A DNA stretch of 64,000 nucleotides, taken from positions 216,794 to 280,793 of the forward strand of contig NZ_BMVB01000003.1 in assembly GCF_014650495.1 (NCBI RefSeq), in the 5' to 3' direction. The stretch is from Streptomyces cinnamoneus. GTDB lineage: Bacteria; Actinomycetota; Actinomycetes; Streptomycetales; Streptomycetaceae. Positions 44,728 through 55,082 of this stretch are shown here, in pieces. The notes beneath the pieces are model-generated. The model did no database searches, was not told the DNA's origin, and was given only the letters and a program-made list of their open reading frames with translations. Position 1 is the stretch's first letter. Each line of letters starts with the position of its first letter. The position numbers and the translations under genes are program-made.

Positions 44728-45324
44728 GTGATGCTGCCGACGGTCGACGACATACGCGCGCTGCACGAGAAGTACGCGCCGACGCGCGAGGTGCTCGACC
44801 TCGTGTACACGCACTGCGAGATCGTCTGGCAGGTCGCGGAGCAGCTGCTGGCTGCAGGCGGCCACCGGCTGGACGCCGCCCTCGTCCGCGCGGGTGCCCT
44901 CCTCCACGACATCGGCGTCTACCGGCTCTACGACGACGCGGGCCGGCGCCTGCCCGACGCCTACATCCGCCACGGGGTGCTCGGGGACGAGATCCTCCGC
45001 CAGGAGGGCTTCCCCGAGCGGCTGCGTCGCTTCTGCTCCTGCCACACCGGCGTCGGGCTCACGCGGCACGACGTCGAGCGGCAGGGGCTGCCCCTGCCGG
45101 TGGCCGACTACGTGGCGGAGACCGGCGAGGAGCAGCTGGTGATGTACGCGGACAAGTTCCACACCAAGACCACTCCCCCGGCCTTCCTCTCCTTCGACGC
45201 CTATGCCGCGCACGTGGGCCGGTTCGGCACGGAAAAGGTCGCCGCGTTCCACGCCCTGCGCGACCGGTTCGGCGAGCCGGACCTCGCACCGCTCAGTGCT
45301 CGGTACGGGCACGCGCGGACCTGA
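44728..45324 (+). CDS. HD-domain metal-dependent phosphohydrolase
   Basis: A 198-residue protein with an HD domain: HCEIVWQVAEQLLAAGG, then GALLHDIGVYRLY with the His60-Asp61 metal pair, IRHGVLGDEILRQEG and CSCHTGVGLT. Family members hydrolyse nucleotides or other phosphate esters with divalent metals. It resembles short uncharacterised HD proteins and not the GTPase-type synthetases. The start may be GTG 44728 or ATG 44731. It is monocistronic, between the permease terminator and a convergent rox gene. Confidence 0.85.
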   Translation: MMLPTVDDIRALHEKYAPTREVLDLVYTHCEIVWQVAEQLLAAGGHRLDAALVRAGALLHDIGVYRLYDDAGRRLPDAYIRHGVLGDEILRQEGFPERLRRFCSCHTGVGLTRHDVERQGLPLPVADYVAETGEEQLVMYADKFHTKTTPPAFLSFDAYAAHVGRFGTEKVAAFHALRDRFGEPDLAPLSARYGHART

Positions 45325-45400
45325 CGCTCCCTACCGCCTGCTCGACGCACTCGGCCTGCTCGGCTTGGATCGTCGCCACGCTGTCGCGGCCCCCGACACA

Positions 45401-45423
45401 GCGGCCCGCCCTTCGCGGGCCGC
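45401..45423. terminator. Bidirectional hairpin between HD and rox genes
   Basis: GCGGCCCGC (45401-45409) pairs perfectly with GCGGGCCGC (45415-45423) across a 5-nt loop. It sits just beyond the stops of two convergent genes. Confidence 0.75.
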
Positions 45424-45433
45424 AGCTGCGCGT

Positions 45434-47104
<1,671 letters not shown>

Positions 47105-47115
47105 TCAGGCGCGAT

Positions 47116-48282
47116 TCAGCGGCACAGAGCCGTGTCCACGACACCCTCGACACGCTTCATGACCGCTTCGTCGGCCGGCTGGACGGTCACCGCGACGTTG
47201 GCGGCGCGTCCGTCGTCGGTGGCTCCGCCCCGGGTCTCGTATCCCGGGAGGCTACCGCCATGGCCCCAGTACACACCGCCGCACGACAGCGGCCTGCTCA
47301 CGAGCCCCAGTCCGTAGCGGACGCCGGAGCCGAAGTATTCAGCGGGGACGGTGGTGCGCATCTGGGCGAGTTGGGCCGCCGGGAGGAGACGCCCGGCCAG
47401 GAGCGCGGTGAAGAACCGGTCGAGGTCGGAGTTGGTGGAGATCATCTGACCTGCCGCCCAGCCCCAGGAGGGGTCCATTTCCGTGACGTCGCGCAGAGGC
47501 GCGCCTGCTGAATCCTGGTAGTAGCCCTGGGGATGGGGCTCTCGGATGGTCGCGTCACCGCGGGCGGGGAAGTAGGTGTGGCGCAACCCGATGCGCTTGA
47601 TGATGCGCTGTTCCATCTCCTCGGCGAGGGAGCGGCCGGTGACCTTCTGGACGATCAGACCGGCCAGCACGTAATTCGTGTTGCTGTACTCCCATTTCGT
47701 CCCGGGGTCGAATCCGGCCTTGTGCTGGAGCGCCATGTCGACGAGCTCGCGGGGGTCGTAGTACCGGACGTCGTCACCGAGGTACTTGGTGTAGTTGGGA
47801 AGTCCACTGGTGTGCTGCAGGAGCTGACGGACGGTGATGTGGCGTCCGTCGATCCCCTCTCCGCGGACAAGGCCCGGCAGATAGGTGTCGACCGTGGCGT
47901 CGAGGCCGACTTTCCCTTCACCGACCAGTTGCAACACGACCACCGCGGTGAACGTCTTGGTGTTACTGCCGATGCGCACCTGCCCGTCCTTGGGCACCTT
48001 CGCGCCGGTGGCCAGGTCGCCGACCCCTGCGGTGTAGTGACGCATACGGCCCTCGCGGTCCTTGACGCTCGCCAACGCTGCGGGCAGACCGTCGGAGTGC
48101 ACCAGCGCGTTCAGGCCCTGCTGAACGGTGTCCGGCCTGGCGGCGGCGAACGCCGCGGGCGGCGCCAGAGCACCCATCGCCATGACGCCGACGGCCACCG
48201 CGACCGCGGCCGGCACGGTTCTGCGCCGACCACTTCGCTGCTGCCTGGGAGAACGAAACCTTTGCCATGCCTGCTGATGCAT
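47116..48282 (-). CDS. Secreted serine hydrolase, R61-like DD-peptidase family
   Basis: A 388-residue exported protein of the class C beta-lactamase/DD-peptidase fold. The signal is RSGRRRTVPAAVAVAVGVMA ending in AFAAA. Active-site motifs are SNTK (Ser106, Lys109), YSNTNYVLAG and HGGSLPGY. Sequence blocks such as VVLQLVGEGKVGLDATVDTYLPG and SCGGVYWGHGG closely follow the Streptomyces R61 DD-carboxypeptidase. It should cleave terminal D-Ala-D-Ala or related peptides outside the cell; an esterase activity is also known for relatives. It does not look like a broad lactamase. It is transcribed alone, with a strong hairpin after the stop. Confidence 0.9.
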   Translation of the reverse strand: MHQQAWQRFRSPRQQRSGRRRTVPAAVAVAVGVMAMGALAPPAAFAAARPDTVQQGLNALVHSDGLPAALASVKDREGRMRHYTAGVGDLATGAKVPKDGQVRIGSNTKTFTAVVVLQLVGEGKVGLDATVDTYLPGLVRGEGIDGRHITVRQLLQHTSGLPNYTKYLGDDVRYYDPRELVDMALQHKAGFDPGTKWEYSNTNYVLAGLIVQKVTGRSLAEEMEQRIIKRIGLRHTYFPARGDATIREPHPQGYYQDSAGAPLRDVTEMDPSWGWAAGQMISTNSDLDRFFTALLAGRLLPAAQLAQMRTTVPAEYFGSGVRYGLGLVSRPLSCGGVYWGHGGSLPGYETRGGATDDGRAANVAVTVQPADEAVMKRVEGVVDTALCR

Positions 48283-48461
48283 GAGTCAGATCCTTGGGAG
48301 TCGTGGGGAAACCAGCGGTAAGTGCCGGACCCAGCATGTCCGGCTGCGACTGCCCGCAACGATCCTGCTAGCCGCCCGGCTCCGGGTAGGGCTAACCCCC
48401 TACGAAGATCGTGGTGAGCGGCCCGGCGTAACGAAGGGTCCGAGCCTTCGTTGATCAAGAT

Positions 48462-48845
48462 ATGACTGCTCTTCGGAAGATCATCACAGCTGTTTCGGCA
48501 ACGGCTGCAGCGATCGGCATCGTCTTCGCCGCTGGGCCGCCCGCCGCGGCAGCCGGCAAGTGGTGCAACCATTCGGTCTGCATCGAGACGTACGACACGG
48601 GGACGTACCTGGGCAGGGTGGAGGTGTCGGTCGTCAACACCAACCAGCCCCACACGATTTCCGCACGTGTGTGGACCACGAACGGTTGGAGCGCGAGGAC
48701 GAAGACCGAGAACGTCGCCGCGTTCCGGACCTACCGCGACCAGGCATACCCCCAACGCCACTTTCCAGCGGGCACCCGGCTGTGCGCGGAAGGCTTCCGC
48801 GGTGGCGCGAGTGTCGGCCTTCCCTGCGTGACGCTCACCGGCTGA
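48462..48845 (+). CDS. Small secreted cysteine-containing protein
   Basis: A 127-residue protein with a clear signal peptide (RKIITAVSATAAAIGIVFAA then PAAAAG) and a ~95-residue mature domain. The mature domain contains four cysteines in two pairs (WCNHSVC near the start, CAEGFRGGASVGLPC at the end). The centre is beta-strand-like (YLGRVEVSVVNTNQPHTISARVW). I do not recognise a named family; many streptomycetes encode such small exported proteins. Start ATG 48462 is 179 bp from the divergent hydrolase. Confidence 0.78.
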   Translation: MTALRKIITAVSATAAAIGIVFAAGPPAAAAGKWCNHSVCIETYDTGTYLGRVEVSVVNTNQPHTISARVWTTNGWSARTKTENVAAFRTYRDQAYPQRHFPAGTRLCAEGFRGGASVGLPCVTLTG

Positions 48846-48954
48846 GCGCACGATTACCCTTCGGGCCCGCCACATCCGCGACCCGGCCCAAGACCCGAAT
48901 TGTCCCGTGGCCGCACTGCGGCCACGGTTGCCATCTTGGAAGATCCGGAACAGT

Positions 48955-49422
48955 TCACCGGACCAGTAGTGACGCATGGGCTACGAACGCCTCAATTGCG
49001 CGTCTCGCCCGGACGTCCAGTGCGTCCCGCTCCGCTTGGTCCCGTGCGGTCGATACATCCCGTGTGCACTGATAGGCCCGCTCGGCAGCCAGGGTCACTT
49101 CCCGGTCATCAGTGAGCAGCTTGACCCGATAGAGCACTTGCCGTGTCGCTGCTCGGAGGCGGTGCGCTTCATCACGTGCCGTGATGAAGGATTCTCCGTC
49201 CGGATCCTGCTGCTTGCGGTACCAGCGGTCCGCCTGGCCATGGCGGTAGTCCTCCGCCGCTGCGGCGAACGAACTGTACGTGGCGATGCGCTCCTGCCGG
49301 AGCGCTTCGGACCGCGCGAACAGCTCACTGCGTCTGGACGCGAGACGCTGGAAGAAGTGCGTGATCACGGCACCCATGAGCGTGCCCCCGACCGCTACAG
49401 CGCTTGTCCCTATGGCTTCCAT
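48955..49422 (-). CDS. Small membrane-anchored coiled-coil protein
   Basis: A 155-residue protein with one N-terminal membrane helix (IGTSAVAVGGTLMGAVITHFF, ~4-24) and a long charged helical rest (RSELFARSEALRQERIATYSSFAAAAEDYRHG, ERAYQCTRDVSTARDQAERDALD) likely to be coiled coil. It resembles uncharacterised small actinobacterial proteins anchored at the membrane by one helix. The cytosolic helix may oligomerise. Function unknown. Confidence 0.65.
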   Translation of the reverse strand: MEAIGTSAVAVGGTLMGAVITHFFQRLASRRSELFARSEALRQERIATYSSFAAAAEDYRHGQADRWYRKQQDPDGESFITARDEAHRLRAATRQVLYRVKLLTDDREVTLAAERAYQCTRDVSTARDQAERDALDVRARRAIEAFVAHASLLVR

Positions 49423-49554
49423 GGCATCAGCTGATCAGACCCCAGCCATTCCCCGCAGGGTACTTGTAGCCCTTCAGGTGGATGCGATGTTCGTCCGCTC
49501 GGTGGAGCGTGTTGGTTCTACGGCAGGAAGTGGTCGGCTCCGGAGCCGGACAGC

Positions 49555-50100
49555 ATGGCCTCCATGAGAGTTGAACCGACGGCCCTTATGACCTTGATCC
49601 GCCGCACACTGCTCCGGCCGGCCCGGCCGGCGCCCGCGGGGTTCCGTGTCCGGGTGGCGGTGTGGCTGACCGTGGCCGGTTCGTTGGTGTACGCGGGGCA
49701 GAAGGTGTACATGGCGGCGCGCGGGGAGATCGGTATGCCCGGTCATCCCGCACCCGCACACGTACAGGCGCAGTTCGAGCACCCGGGATGGGCTCAGGCG
49801 GGCAATGCTGCGCTGGGTATCGTCGCGGCATTGGTGCCATGGTCGACCATCACGCACTGGGGAGCGCGCATCCCGCGCTGGGCGCTGCTGTGCGCGCTGG
49901 CACTCGCCACGGTGCTCCAGTTGCTGGGAGGGTTGATCACCCTGCAGCGCGCGGACCTCGACCTGGCGCATCTCGGCTGGGGCTCCGCCTACGAGGCGGT
50001 GGCGGGCGGCGTCGGTATCGCGGCGTGGATCGTGGTGCTGGTGTCGTACTGCCTGCGTAGCCGTCCTCACGCCGGCGCAGTGGCGGAGGCACGCCCGTGA
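49555..50100 (+). CDS. Membrane protein, first of a pair
   Basis: A 181-residue protein with about four predicted transmembrane helices (VRVAVWLTVAGSLVYAGQ, AGNAALGIVAALVPW, ALLCALALATVLQLLGGLI, AVAGGVGIAAWIVVLVSYCL). No enzymatic motif is visible. The start may be ATG 49555 or ATG 49564. Its stop overlaps the GTG of the next gene (GTGA), so the two membrane proteins are coupled and may form one complex. Related pairs occur in streptomycetes without known function. Confidence 0.75.
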   Translation: MASMRVEPTALMTLIRRTLLRPARPAPAGFRVRVAVWLTVAGSLVYAGQKVYMAARGEIGMPGHPAPAHVQAQFEHPGWAQAGNAALGIVAALVPWSTITHWGARIPRWALLCALALATVLQLLGGLITLQRADLDLAHLGWGSAYEAVAGGVGIAAWIVVLVSYCLRSRPHAGAVAEARP

Positions 50101-50675
50101 CCGCTCGACGCAGCCGCCGTGGCCCCGCAGCGGCTGCTGCCCACATCGCCTTCGGGTGCGCCTTCGCCTACGGCGCGATGAAGCTCGGCTGGGCACTCGG
50201 CGGCCAGTTCCTGATGCGGGAGACCCCGCTGCCTGCGGATGCCCGGGACGACCTGCTGAACGGCACCCCGGGCACGGTCGCCGGGAGTTGGGCGTCCGTC
50301 GCGCTGGCGCTGGTCGGCATGGCGGCTGCCCTCCATCTGTCCGGCCGCTTCGGGCCCCACGGAAGGTTCCGCCGCGTGGCGCTGCTCGCCGGCTCCTGGG
50401 CCGGGTGTGCGTTCATGACCGCGCGAGCAGTCGGCCTCCTGGGCTACGGCTTTGCCGGAGACCTGCGCCTGCTGACCGGCCGTGCTTCCGTACCGCCCGC
50501 CCACGAGGACCTCGCGCGCTTCCAAGCGCATTGGGACCTCCTGCTCTGGTCTCCGTACTGGCTGCTCTTCGGTACGTGCTGGGGCGTGGCGGCCTGGCAC
50601 TACCGGAAGTCCGGCGTGTACCGAGCTGGGCCCACCGACCTTCGCCAACGAGACGTCAGCGCCTCAAGGGGCTGA
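50097..50675 (+). CDS. Membrane protein, second of a pair
   Basis: A 192-residue protein with about four hydrophobic helices (AAAAHIAFGCAFAYGAMKLGW, VALALVGMAAALHL, RVALLAGSWAGCAFMTARAVG, WSPYWLLFGTCWGVAAW). It starts at GTG 50097 inside the stop of the upstream gene. It shares overall topology with its neighbour, suggesting a heteromeric membrane assembly. I cannot assign a family or substrate. Confidence 0.78.
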   Translation: MTARRSRRGPAAAAAHIAFGCAFAYGAMKLGWALGGQFLMRETPLPADARDDLLNGTPGTVAGSWASVALALVGMAAALHLSGRFGPHGRFRRVALLAGSWAGCAFMTARAVGLLGYGFAGDLRLLTGRASVPPAHEDLARFQAHWDLLLWSPYWLLFGTCWGVAAWHYRKSGVYRAGPTDLRQRDVSASRG

Positions 50676-50864
50676 TCGGCAGGGCCTCACGCAGGCGGTC
50701 GAGGAGCGCCCGGGCCGCGCGGACTCCGGTTCCGCGCGGCAGGCGGATCAGCGGACTGTCGCACGCGTGTCACGCCGCCAGGTTATCGACGCGGCGGCGG
50801 TAGCCGCCGGTCGCTCCGCCCTTCCCCGGGGCGGGGCCGGTGGTTCACGTCGCGTGGCCGGGGG

Positions 50865-51881
50865 TCACACCTTCACCACGATCTTGCCGGTGTGGGTGTT
50901 GGACTCCATCAGGCGGTGGGCGTCGGTGATGCGTTCCAGGCCGTCGAAGGTCTCGGCGACGACGGGTGCCAGTGCGCCGCTCTCCAGGCCCGTGCCGATG
51001 AAGGCGGCGGCGCGGTGGCGGTAGGACTCGTCGCGGGTTCGGGCTCCGTTGGAGTACGCGTGGACGGTGAGCGGCCAGTTCAGCGACAGCTCGACGGGGC
51101 GCCGGTCCAGCGTGCCGTAGACGACCGCCGTACCGCCCGGCACGAGCGCGTCGCCGAGGGTCGCGAAGCCGGGGCCGCCCACCGCGTCGAAGGCGAGCCG
51201 CGCGCCCTGGCCTGCGGTGATCCGTCTGACCTCCTGCACCAGGTCCTGGGTGTCGGTGGTGATCACGTGGGCCGCGCCGAGTTCCAGCAACTGCTGCCGC
51301 TTGGCCTCGCCGCGTGTGGTGGCGATGGGGGTCGCGCCCACCCGCAGGGCCGTCTGGATCGCGGCCGTACCGACGCCGCTGGAGGCGCCCGTGATCACCA
51401 CGTGGTCGCCGGGGGCCAGCCCGCCCGTCTCCACCATGCCGCCGTACGCCGTCGAGTACGTGAGCCACACCGCCGCGGACGTCACCGCGTCCACTCCGGC
51501 GGGCCGGCGCACCACCGACTCCTGGGGCAGGACGATGCGTTCGCCGTACACCCCGTGGACTCCGAAGTCGAAGTTGGCCGCGGCCATCACCGCGTCGCCG
51601 GGCGCGAAGGCGCTCACGCCGTCGCCCACCGCCTCGACCACGCCGGCCGCTTCGTAGCCGAGCCGGGAGCCGGGCAGCGTCGGCTGGTAGTAGTAGGAGC
51701 CCGCGCGGAAGAGGGCCTCGGCGCGGTTGAGGCCGATGGCCTCGACGCGGAAGAGGATCTCGCCGGGACCGGGGCCGGCCAGTGTCACGTCCTCGACCTT
51801 CAGGACCTCGGGTCCGCCGAGCTCGTGGAAGAGAACGGCCTTGGTGACTGTGACTGCCGTGTATGCAGAGGAAGTTGTCAT
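50865..51881 (-). CDS. NADPH:quinone oxidoreductase-like MDR protein
   Basis: A 338-residue zinc-independent medium-chain dehydrogenase/reductase. It has AVLFHELGGPEVLKVEDV at the start, the Rossmann motif GASSGVGTAAIQTALRVGA, and LAFDAVGGPGFATLGDALVPGG. No structural or catalytic zinc cysteines are seen, matching quinone oxidoreductases and enoyl reductases. It would use NADPH to reduce quinones or enones. The start at 51881 was chosen over an upstream GTG (51926) because MTTSSAYTAV begins the compact protein. It is divergent from an AraC-family gene with an inverted repeat between them. Confidence 0.88.
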   Translation of the reverse strand: MTTSSAYTAVTVTKAVLFHELGGPEVLKVEDVTLAGPGPGEILFRVEAIGLNRAEALFRAGSYYYQPTLPGSRLGYEAAGVVEAVGDGVSAFAPGDAVMAAANFDFGVHGVYGERIVLPQESVVRRPAGVDAVTSAAVWLTYSTAYGGMVETGGLAPGDHVVITGASSGVGTAAIQTALRVGATPIATTRGEAKRQQLLELGAAHVITTDTQDLVQEVRRITAGQGARLAFDAVGGPGFATLGDALVPGGTAVVYGTLDRRPVELSLNWPLTVHAYSNGARTRDESYRHRAAAFIGTGLESGALAPVVAETFDGLERITDAHRLMESNTHTGKIVVKV

Positions 51882-51906
51882 GAGAGAGACCGTACGCACC
51901 CGACGG

Positions 51907-51952
51907 AAGACGATCCATGTCACCAACGCTCCTCTTCATGTCCGATCGTCTT
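51907..51952. promoter_or_regulatory. Candidate operator between oxidoreductase and AraC genes
   Basis: AAGACGATC (51907-51915) and GATCGTCTT (51944-51952) form a perfect 9-bp inverted repeat with a 28-nt spacer in the 96-bp divergent region. The centre-to-centre distance of 37 bp is about 3.5 helical turns, compatible with two bound AraC-type monomers. Confidence 0.55.
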
Positions 51953-51977
51953 GCTGGTCCTGCTGTACGGTGCCGTC

Positions 51978-52913
51978 ATGGACGTACTGAGCGATGCGAT
52001 CGCTGCAATGCGCACCGGACGCCCCCACTCCTCGCGCACGGTCAAGCACGCGCCCTGGGGCGTGCGTTTCCCGGCCTCCGACGGCGCCGGATTCCACGTG
52101 GTGCTGCAGGGGTCGGCGTGGCTGCTGCCGCCCGAGGGTGCCGAACCCGTCCGGCTGGGCCCCGGCGACGTCGTCTTCCTGGCCCACGGATACGGGCACG
52201 GGCTCGCCGACCGGCCCGGAACCCCATTGGAGGACGCCCTCCTGCAGCCGGACGGCTCCTGGCCCACGCTCCGCCACCGCGGGCCCGTCCACGGCGACGA
52301 CACCCTCATGCTGTGCGGCGCCTATCGGCTCGACAAGGCGCGGGCGCATCCACTGCTCACCGACCTGCCGCCGTTCATCCACCTCCCCGCCCGCGTGGGC
52401 GTCACCGACCGGCTGCGCTCCGCCGTGGATCTGCTGGGGGCCGAACTGTCCGACCCCCAGCCCGGCTCCGATGCCGTCGTGCCCGCGCTCCTCGACACGC
52501 TCTTGCTGTATCTGCTGCGCACCTGGTGGCTGGCCGAGCGGCCGGAGGGGCCGACGGGATGGGCGGCAGCCCTGAACGATCCGGCCGTCAACACTGCCCT
52601 GCACGCCATCCACGAGGCGCCGGCCAGGCCTTGGACGGTCGAGGAACTCGGCGCCCGGGCGGGCCTGTCCCGCGCCGCGTTCGCCCGCCGCTTCACCGCT
52701 CTGGTCGGCCAGCCCCCGCTGGCCTATCTCACCTGGTGGCGCATGACGACGGCAGGCACGCTCCTGCGGAAGACCGACGACCCGCTGCGCGCCGTCGCCG
52801 AACGTACGGGTTACGCCTCGGAGTTCGCCTTCGCCAAGGCGTTCAAGCGGGAGTACGGGGTGGCGCCCGGCCAGTACCGCAAGCAGGGCGGCGCTGCCGC
52901 ACGGACGGCGTGA
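51978..52913 (+). CDS. AraC-family regulator with cupin sensor
   Basis: A 311-residue regulator. Residues ~1-190 form a cupin-type AraC_binding domain (RTGRPHSSRTVKHAPWGVRF, GAGFHVVLQGSAWLLPPEG, LGPGDVVFLAHGYGHGL). Residues ~205-300 form the double HTH (ARAGLSRAAFARRFTALVG, LRAVAERTGYASEFAFAKAFKREYGVAPGQYR). It is divergent from the quinone-oxidoreductase-like gene and probably controls it through the inverted repeat in between. The cupin residues that bind effector are not diagnostic. Confidence 0.9.
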   Translation: MDVLSDAIAAMRTGRPHSSRTVKHAPWGVRFPASDGAGFHVVLQGSAWLLPPEGAEPVRLGPGDVVFLAHGYGHGLADRPGTPLEDALLQPDGSWPTLRHRGPVHGDDTLMLCGAYRLDKARAHPLLTDLPPFIHLPARVGVTDRLRSAVDLLGAELSDPQPGSDAVVPALLDTLLLYLLRTWWLAERPEGPTGWAAALNDPAVNTALHAIHEAPARPWTVEELGARAGLSRAAFARRFTALVGQPPLAYLTWWRMTTAGTLLRKTDDPLRAVAERTGYASEFAFAKAFKREYGVAPGQYRKQGGAAARTA

Positions 52914-53005
52914 TCTGTCGGGTGGTGCGGCCGGGCGGGTGGAGCGGAGTAGTGCCGCGCCCGTTGGGAAGGTAACGGCCGTCACTCCATCCGACAGGAG
53001 CTCGT

Positions 53006-53761
53006 ATGACGATCAGCCATCGCACCATCGGCACCGGCGCGCACAAGGTCCTGGTCCTGCACGACTGGTTCGGCACCAGCGCGGCCTGGGGCCAGTTCCT
53101 CGACCACCTGGACCCGGATGCCTTCGGCTACGCCTTCCTCGACTACCGCGGCTACGGCGACCGGCGGGAAGTGGCAGGCGAGTTCACCCTCGCCGAGATC
53201 GCCGCGGACGCGCTCGCCCTCGCCGACCAGCTGGGCTGGGACACCTTCTCCCTGGTCGGGCACTCGATGGGCGGCAAGGCGGCGCAGCGCGTCCTGGCCG
53301 AGGCGCCGCGCCGGGTGCGCAGGCTGGTCGGTGTGACGCCGGTTCCGGCCAGTGCCTACTCGCTGGAGGGGGACGCGTACGACCTCTTCCACGGCGCGGC
53401 GCAGAGTCCCGCCAACCGGCGGGCCATCCTCGACCTGGTCACGGGGCACCGGGCGTGCGGCCGGTGGCTGGACGCGATGACGGCCCGTTCCGTGGCCGGC
53501 TCCCGGCCGGAGGCGTTCGCTTCCTACCTGGCCGAGTGGACCACCCAGGACTTCGCAGCCAAGGTGGCCGGCAGCTCCCTCCCGGTGAAGGTCTTCGTCG
53601 GTGAGCACGACCTCGCCCTGACCGCCGAGGCGATGCGCGGCACCTGGCTGGCCCACTACCCGCAGGCCGATCTGGAAGTCCTGGCCAACTCGGGCCACTA
53701 CCCGATGTACGAAATCCCGGTGGCCTTCGCAACCGCCCTGGAGGCGTTCCTCCGCGCCTGA
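53006..53761 (+). CDS. Alpha/beta-hydrolase
   Basis: A 251-residue single-domain hydrolase. The nucleophile elbow is VGHSMGGKAAQ (Ser87); an acidic residue occurs in VFVGEHDLALTAEAM and the catalytic His in LANSGHYPMYEIP. The oxyanion-side motif LVLHDWFGTSAAW is at the start. These are the features of esterases, lactonases and C-C hydrolases; the substrate is unknown. It begins at ATG 53006, 92 bp after the AraC gene on the same strand, so partial co-transcription is possible. Confidence 0.88.
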   Translation: MTISHRTIGTGAHKVLVLHDWFGTSAAWGQFLDHLDPDAFGYAFLDYRGYGDRREVAGEFTLAEIAADALALADQLGWDTFSLVGHSMGGKAAQRVLAEAPRRVRRLVGVTPVPASAYSLEGDAYDLFHGAAQSPANRRAILDLVTGHRACGRWLDAMTARSVAGSRPEAFASYLAEWTTQDFAAKVAGSSLPVKVFVGEHDLALTAEAMRGTWLAHYPQADLEVLANSGHYPMYEIPVAFATALEAFLRA

Positions 53762-53890
53762 CCGCCCGGGGGCGCGCCGGCCCGGCCCCTGCACGCCGAA
53801 CCGGGACCGCCCTTGGGCCTGGGCCCGCACCAGGTGCACGCCCACACCGAGCACGAGCTGCCGCCCGGCAGCCTTCTGGAACCACCCTGC

Positions 53891-54685
53891 TCACGGCGCC
53901 TGCGTGAACTCGTACTGCAGCTCGTACAGGTGCCCCGCCTCCACCGTGTCGTTCACCTCGACCGGACGATCACCGTCGGAGTACACGACGCGAAACGTTC
54001 GCAACACAGGTGTCCCGTCCGGAAGCCTCAGCAGCGCATGCTGCTCCTGCGTGGGAACACGGGCCGAGACCGAGTCCACGCACCGCCGTGGTGGGTGGCC
54101 CAGCCGGGCCAGCAGCGTCGGCGTCCCGCCGCGGATCCGGAGGCGTTCCATCAGTGCCGTTCCGCGCGCGATCTCCGGCGGGAAGTAGGACTTGACCAGC
54201 CCTGCCGGCTCGTCGTCGAACGTCAGCAGTTGGGAGCGCAGCACCACCGGCCCGTCCTCGGGCAGTTCCAGTGCCCGGGCCACCGGGACCGGGGCCGGCT
54301 CCACGACCGTGACGTCGAGTATCGAGCTCCGGGCCCGCACCCCGCGGCGACGCGCCTCGGTGACCCAGCGGTAGGGCTCGCCCGGCGCAGCCGGGGCGAC
54401 GCTGCGCGACGGGCGCATCGTGCGCTGCCGGTGGCCCAGCACCGTCATCTCCGGCATCTCGGGCGTCCCACCTGTGCCACCGCTCACCAGTCCCTCGCCG
54501 CGCAGCACCTCCAAGGCTCGCCCCAGCTCGTCCGGCGGGACGCCGAAGCGGTGCCGGAGCCCGTCCCAGGACAGGGCGGTGCCCGGGTGCACCGTTCCGG
54601 AGAGGATCTCGTCCCGCAGGTCCGCGGCGACGCGCTCGTACGGGGAACGCTGGTCGGTCACCCGCTGGTCATCCGTGGTCGGCAT
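53891..54685 (-). CDS. GntR/UTRA-family transcriptional regulator
   Basis: A 264-residue regulator with a GntR winged helix (~14-80: SPYERVAADLRDEILSGTVHPGTALSWDGLRHRFGVPPDELGRAL) followed by a UTRA ligand domain (~100-255, with EPAGLVKSYFPPEIARGTALM and SVSARVPTQEQHALL). The DNA-recognition helix is less regular than usual (VPPDELGRALEVLRGEG). UTRA domains bind small sugars or amino acid derivatives. No obvious target operon is adjacent, as both neighbours are convergent or separated. Confidence 0.85.
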   Translation of the reverse strand: MPTTDDQRVTDQRSPYERVAADLRDEILSGTVHPGTALSWDGLRHRFGVPPDELGRALEVLRGEGLVSGGTGGTPEMPEMTVLGHRQRTMRPSRSVAPAAPGEPYRWVTEARRRGVRARSSILDVTVVEPAPVPVARALELPEDGPVVLRSQLLTFDDEPAGLVKSYFPPEIARGTALMERLRIRGGTPTLLARLGHPPRRCVDSVSARVPTQEQHALLRLPDGTPVLRTFRVVYSDGDRPVEVNDTVEAGHLYELQYEFTQAP

Positions 54686-55082
54686 GAGCGCCCTCCTCGT
54701 CGATGCCGTGAACCACCGTTATGCGCGACGGGGGCGGGGCACGGCCAGAACGCGGTTTCGGCCAGGGGGTCGGGGCGGTCGGGGGCGGCAGTCCCGTAGC
54801 ACCGTCCGCAGCCGCACGGCGCAGGGCACCGGGCCCCCGCCCCCCTTCATCCCCGGCCGCTGCTGTACGCCATGAACGCGATGCACAAGGCCACCACCAC
54901 CAGGACGAGCAACTGTCGTTCTGGCCGACCCTGAAGAACATCACCCCGCGTCCGGCAAGACGTCCGGCGGCCAGGAGGCCAAGCTGGAGGGCTTGTACCT
55001 GGAGTCATCAAGGAGCAGCTCCGCGACGACCTGGCTCCGCCCTGCCCATGGGCCAGCGTGGGCTCTGCCATGCTGACCAACC
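54686..55082. other. Intergenic region with a possible small membrane peptide
   Basis: No clear gene lies between the GntR and P-loop kinase genes. On the minus strand a short hydrophobic peptide (RPERQLLVLVVVALCIAFMAY) is readable near 54848-54935 in an open frame, but I found no convincing start or ribosome site. It might be a small membrane protein or chance. The kinase promoter should be at the right end. Confidence 0.4.

Noticed and set aside
41689..45312. 1207-codon minus-strand frame over the FtsX permease and HD genes.
   Set aside because: It spans two plus-strand genes with clear families and a terminator; its translation has no domain.
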